From JBEEOW01 sp041191405 (GTDB lineage: Bacteria > Bacteroidota > Bacteroidia > Cytophagales > UBA9547): a stretch of 64,000 bases of DNA. Shown here in pieces: positions 61,024-64,000 of this stretch. How positions within the stretch are numbered: the stretch's first letter is position 1; every line of letters begins with the position of its first letter. Location of the stretch: the NCBI GenBank assembly GCA_041191405.1, contig JBEEOW010000009.1, positions 62,001 to 126,000 of the forward strand, written 5' to 3'. The notes under the pieces are model-generated. The model did no database searches, was not told the origin of the DNA, and saw only the letters and a program-made list of their open reading frames with translations. The position numbers were made by a program, and so were the translations under genes.

Positions 61024-61035
61024 GTTTTATTAGAT

Positions 61036-61063
61036 TTAAGATTAAAGACTTAAGAAATAAGAT
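61036..61063. repeat. 28-bp extragenic repeat, inverted copy at 21092-21119
   Basis: The 28 bases are the exact reverse complement of 21092-21119, located directly between the MCE gene and its terminator. They do not encode anything. Confidence 0.6.
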
Positions 61064-61064
61064 T

Positions 61065-61099
61065 AGGGACATGATTTTTAGAAATCATGTCCCTTTTTT
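61065..61099 (+). terminator. Strong intrinsic terminator after the MCE gene
   Basis: A perfect 13-bp stem: AGGGACATGATTT (61065-61077) pairs with 61082-61094 with a 4-nt loop, followed by TTTTT. It is a textbook intrinsic terminator. Confidence 0.88.
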
Positions 61100-61103
61100 A
61101 TTT

Positions 61104-61149
61104 AAGCCCTGAAAGGGCGATATAACTTAGCATTGGGTAAAGCCCTATG
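61104..61149. repeat. GCCCTGAAAGGGC extragenic repeat
   Basis: AAGCCCTGAAAGGGCGATAT, followed within 30 bp by TTAGCATTGGGTAAAGCCCTA, resembles a dispersed intergenic element I recall from Bacteroidota (GCCCTGAAAGGGCG..AT..TTAGC..GGG...GCCC). It has a small GCCCT/AGGGC hairpin at 61106-61118. The rest, to 61320, is AT-rich with no gene seen. Confidence 0.45.
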
Positions 61150-61320
61150 ATCAAAATAATCAATGTAAATCAATTTTACGTTGTCAATGATCAAAGACCT
61201 TGACAATCGTATATATTTCGAAACAAAAAATCAACGTTCATCTGCTTCGGTACAAATCATCGTAAATCAGCGAGGAAGTTAAAACAATCATCAATTATTT
61301 TTTCAAATAATCACTTAATT

Positions 61321-61353
61321 TTTGGCATAGCTAACAACAAATCATTATTTTTG
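61321..61353 (+). promoter_or_regulatory. Possible promoter for the aminotransferase gene
   Basis: TTTG at 61321-61324, a 21-bp spacer, and TATTTTTG (61346-61353) fit the Bacteroidota -33 TTTG / -7 TAnnTTTG consensus. The ATG is 31 bp downstream, leaving a short leader. Confidence 0.5.
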
Positions 61354-61383
61354 CTAGGTTTTAAAAAAGCTTAACAAAAGATA

Positions 61384-62595
61384 ATGAGTACAACTGCAAC
61401 TAATATCCTATCGGATAGAATTAATTCTCTTGCTGAGTCGGCAACGATTGTGATGGCAAAAAAAGCTCGTGAGTTAGCTGCTTCGGGCGTAAGCGTGGTA
61501 AACCTTAGTTTTGGTGAGCCTGATTTTCAAACACCTCAACACATCAAAGATGCAGCTAAGAAAGCTATTGATGACGGATTTACTTTTTATTCACCAGTAG
61601 GTGGATACCCAGATTTGAAACAAGCAATTGTTAATAAATTAAAAACTGACAATAACTTAGAATATAAACCTGAAAATATTCTTGTATCAACAGGTGCAAA
61701 ACAATCTATCGCTAATGCCTTAATGGTATTAGTAAATCCAGGCGACGAAGTAGTAATTTATGCTCCATACTGGGTAAGTTATTCAGAGTTAGTAACACTT
61801 TGCGAAGGAAAATCAGTGTTGATTGAAGGAACAATTGAAAACGATTTCAAAGCAAACATTGAGCAATTGAAAGCAGCAATCACTCCAAAAACAAAAGTGA
61901 TTATGTTCTCATCTCCTTGTAACCCAACAGGAAGTGTATTCTCAGCAAAAGAATTAGAAGCAATTGCAGAAGTAGTTGCAGCTAATCCAAATATCTATGT
62001 AATCGCTGACGAAATCTACGAGCATATTTATTTCGGAAAAGAAAAATTAGTCTCAATTGCAACATTCCCAGCAATTAAAGATAGAGTTGTAACTGTAAAT
62101 GGTGTTTCAAAAGGATTCGCTATGACAGGATGGAGAATTGGATTTATGGCAGCACACAAAACAATTGTTGATGCATGTGATAAATTACAAGGTCAAGTTA
62201 CATCAGGAACATGCTCAATTGCACAAAAAGCTGCAACAGCTGCATTCAGTTCTGATTTAACTCCAACATACGAAATGAACAAAGCATTCTTACGTAGAAG
62301 AGATTTATGCTATGGTTTATTAAACGAAATCCCAGGAATCAAAATCAACTTACCAGAAGGAGCATTCTATTTCTTCATCGAAGTATCTTCTTATTTTGGT
62401 AAAAAAGCTGGCGACGAAGTAATTGCAACTGCTGATGATCTTTGTATCTATTTATTAAACACAGCACATGCATCATTAGTAACTGGAGCAGCTTTTGGAG
62501 CACCAAACTATATCCGTATGTCATTCGCTGCATCTGACGAAAACTTGAAAAAAGCAATCTCAGGTATCAAAGCTGCTTTAGCTCAATTGGCTTAA
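61384..62595 (+). CDS. Class I pyridoxal-phosphate aminotransferase (aspartate-aminotransferase-like)
   Basis: A 403-residue fold-type I aminotransferase. Visible motifs: NLSFGEPDFQTPQHIK, then YSPVGGYPDLKQAI, the cofactor-binding VSTGAKQSIANALM, SSPCNPTGSVF with the substrate-binding Asn, IADEIYEHIYF with the Asp/Tyr pair, and NGVSKGFAMTGWRIGF with the PLP-binding Lys. Likely an aspartate or related transaminase for amino-acid synthesis; the exact substrate is unknown. The gene stands alone between a strong upstream terminator and the RNA methyltransferase gene. Confidence 0.92.
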   Translation: MSTTATNILSDRINSLAESATIVMAKKARELAASGVSVVNLSFGEPDFQTPQHIKDAAKKAIDDGFTFYSPVGGYPDLKQAIVNKLKTDNNLEYKPENILVSTGAKQSIANALMVLVNPGDEVVIYAPYWVSYSELVTLCEGKSVLIEGTIENDFKANIEQLKAAITPKTKVIMFSSPCNPTGSVFSAKELEAIAEVVAANPNIYVIADEIYEHIYFGKEKLVSIATFPAIKDRVVTVNGVSKGFAMTGWRIGFMAAHKTIVDACDKLQGQVTSGTCSIAQKAATAAFSSDLTPTYEMNKAFLRRRDLCYGLLNEIPGIKINLPEGAFYFFIEVSSYFGKKAGDEVIATADDLCIYLLNTAHASLVTGAAFGAPNYIRMSFAASDENLKKAISGIKAALAQLA

Positions 62596-62703
62596 ATAAA
62601 TTAATGATTAGTAATTAAGAATTAATATTGAAAAGTTCTTATTTGCTCATTTATAATTGACATATTAATTACTAATTCTTAATTATAAATTAAATAAAAA
62701 TTG

Positions 62704-62737
62704 CCTGATAAGTTATTACTTGTCAGGTATTTTTATT
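62704..62737 (+). terminator. Terminator after the aminotransferase gene
   Basis: CCTGATAAG (62704-62712) pairs with 62719-62727 (9 bp, one G-U pair, 6-nt loop), followed by TATTTTTATTT. It lies 108 bp after the stop; the AT-rich stretch before it contains repeated AATTAAGAATTA-type words. Confidence 0.7.
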
Positions 62738-62755
62738 TAATCAAATACAATCACA

Positions 62756-63301
62756 ATGCAAGAATCTAAACATACAAAACTTAAACTCGACGAATTACAA
62801 CGAGATTCAGTTGATACTTTTAAATCAAAACAAAAAACACAAATATGTTTATTGTTAGATGATATTCGTAGTTTAAACAATGTAGGTTCCTCATTTAGAA
62901 CAGCAGATGCATTTGCATTAGAAAAAATTTGGCTATGTGGCATCACAGGTACTCCTCCACATCGTGACATTCACAAAACGGCATTAGGTGCTACAGAAAC
63001 AGTAACTTGGGAGCATCGCACCGATATTTTAACTTTAATTGAAGAGCTAAAAACAGAAGGTTGGATTATAGTTTCGGTAGAACAAGCAACCAATAGTGTA
63101 ATGTTAAATGATTTCAAACCAGTTGATAATCAAAAATATGCATTTATTTTTGGCAATGAAGTAGATGGTGTAAACGAAGATGTAATTGATAATTCAGATG
63201 TAATTTTGGAAATACCACAATTTGGTACCAAGCATTCATTCAATGTATCAGTAAGTATGGGTATCGTATTGTGGCACAGTTTATTTAATATGAAATATTG
63301 A
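62756..63301 (+). CDS. TrmH/SpoU-family RNA 2'-O-methyltransferase
   Basis: A 181-residue SPOUT methyltransferase. The three motifs are present: LLLDDIRSLNNVGSSFRTADAF (motif 1 with Asn and Arg), YAFIFGNEVDGVNEDVID (motif 2) and IPQFGTKHSFNVSVSMGIVLW (motif 3, normally IPM.G...SLNVS.A). It transfers a methyl group from SAM to a ribose 2'-OH in tRNA or rRNA; the target cannot be read from sequence. It is a single-gene unit. Confidence 0.9.
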   Translation: MQESKHTKLKLDELQRDSVDTFKSKQKTQICLLLDDIRSLNNVGSSFRTADAFALEKIWLCGITGTPPHRDIHKTALGATETVTWEHRTDILTLIEELKTEGWIIVSVEQATNSVMLNDFKPVDNQKYAFIFGNEVDGVNEDVIDNSDVILEIPQFGTKHSFNVSVSMGIVLWHSLFNMKY

Positions 63302-63681
63302 TTTTTAGATTTTGACATGAGATTATAGATTCTAAAACTTAAAATTATTTAATTCAATAATGATTTAAATGTTCTCAGCAATAATATATAATATTAATTA
63401 TATTATTATCAATCCTGTTTAAGTTAAGATATAAATATATCAAAATCTTTTTCTTCTAAACACATAGATATCTTAATTTAGACAACGTATTTCCTATTAA
63501 AATCTAAAATTTACTTTTTAAAGTGCATTTTTTTCTGAATTATGCTGAAAAAGTAACAGTATTTCTTGATTTTTTACTAATTTTAGCGGTTACTTATACT
63601 AGTTGTAAAAGTATTTAAGAGAGCTATTTGAATATTTCAAATAAATCCCTAGCACCAAACTAAACAATTACTCATTTCGAT
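63302..63681. other. AT-rich intergenic region, no gene seen
   Basis: 380 bp between the RNA methyltransferase gene and the partial secreted-protein gene. It is very AT-rich (for example ATAATATATAATATTAATTATATTA around 63382-63410). I see no reading frame of interest, no hairpin with a clear U tract and no convincing TAnnTTTG box, although a promoter for the next gene must lie here. Confidence 0.5.
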
Positions 63682-64000
63682 ATGAAAAAGAGTTTACGCA
63701 ACACAATAATAACATTTGGTCAATTAGTTTTTTTATTGGCTTCGATTACTTTATTTTCAAATAATAATGCATTTGGTCAATGTAGTAATGTACCCGTTGT
63801 AGAGACCGTTGATAATGGTTCTTTTGAAAAAGGTTATACAAAAACAGGTACAAATGGTACACAGTATGCTGATGGTTCACCTGTTAAATTTAAATCGGGT
63901 TTAACTTATGCTGGAGATTGGAGTGCAACAGGTGCATGTAAATATGGGATTGGAGATAAATGGGGTTTAGGTAAACAAGAATCTATTCCTTGTCAGTTTG
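63682..64000 (+). CDS. Secreted protein, N-terminal fragment
   Basis: An open frame running off the right edge, with 106 codons visible. The ATG at 63682 opens with MKKSLRNTIITFGQLVFLLAS, a long signal peptide ending near NAFGQ (residue 35). The mature part (CSNVPVVETVDNGSFEKGY, then NGTQYADGSPVKFKSGL and GDWSATGACKYGIGDK) is polar and low in charge, like the start of large Bacteroidota surface proteins. No domain can be named from this part. Confidence 0.68.
   Translation, partial: MKKSLRNTIITFGQLVFLLASITLFSNNNAFGQCSNVPVVETVDNGSFEKGYTKTGTNGTQYADGSPVKFKSGLTYAGDWSATGACKYGIGDKWGLGKQESIPCQF

Noticed and set aside
1..64000. tRNA, rRNA, CRISPR, insertion sequences, integrases and riboswitches
   Set aside because: Intergenic regions were read on both strands; none showed tRNA arms, transposase or integrase frames, or a known riboswitch core.

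Overview
The window is chromosomal DNA of an AT-rich Bacteroidota bacterium. Several secreted proteins end in type IX secretion (T9SS) sorting domains, a PorP/SprF-like protein is present, and many families are typical of the phylum (DUF3127, DUF4175, DUF5723, YfhO, SiaB/SiaC-like). Possible promoters match the Bacteroidota TTTG / TAnnTTTG pattern. I see no rRNA, tRNA, CRISPR array, prophage, insertion sequence or plasmid function. It reads as a normal chromosome with a few accessory loci.

Layout. 1-1508 (minus): start of an aryl-sulfotransferase-like gene and a YHYH/T9SS protein. 2133-9418 (minus): seven tightly packed, mostly overlapping genes (Rieske oxygenase, DUF3419/BtaA-like transferase, sterol-desaturase-type hydroxylase, extended SDR, metallo-beta-lactamase-fold hydrolase, F390-synthetase-like adenylating enzyme, ketoacyl synthase III). 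They look like an uncharacterised lipid or lipid-derived metabolite pathway and are the best candidate for an undescribed system. 9524-11178: two secreted proteins of unknown role. 11440-21941: mostly housekeeping (mscL, DUF5329, DsbA-like, YfhO, DUF4349 lipoprotein, fabV, DUF2071, DUF3127, lspA, exonuclease III). 22087-31475: peptide-binding lipoprotein, DUF4175 protein, anti-sigma-type kinase, ybeY, PorP/SprF-like protein, recG. 31545-38447: a small dead gene, truncated haemoglobin, barrel-like paralogue pairs, LEA-2 lipoprotein, a large lipoprotein next to a DUF5723 protein, and an RluA-type synthase.

38811-47070 (plus) starts with an AsmA-like protein. It continues with a second candidate system: YfiR-like protein, TPR protein, HAMP/PP2C phosphatase, SiaB-like kinase, SiaC-like phosphoprotein and a coiled-coil membrane protein. 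This resembles the Pseudomonas SiaABC switch combined with a YfiR sensor, but no diguanylate cyclase is present. 47227-50838 holds secreted proteins, including one with four 74-residue repeats, and the remains of an extra T9SS sorting domain. 50894-61023 is envelope-related: a GH3/serine-hydrolase fusion, two barrel-like paralogues, anmK, an LptD-like protein, an amidase and an MCE/MlaD protein. The window ends with an aminotransferase, a SpoU-type RNA methyltransferase and the start of a secreted protein.

Gene starts were moved inward where an upstream terminator, a signal peptide or a divergent neighbour made the longest frame unlikely. All functions come from reading motifs by eye; no database search was run.
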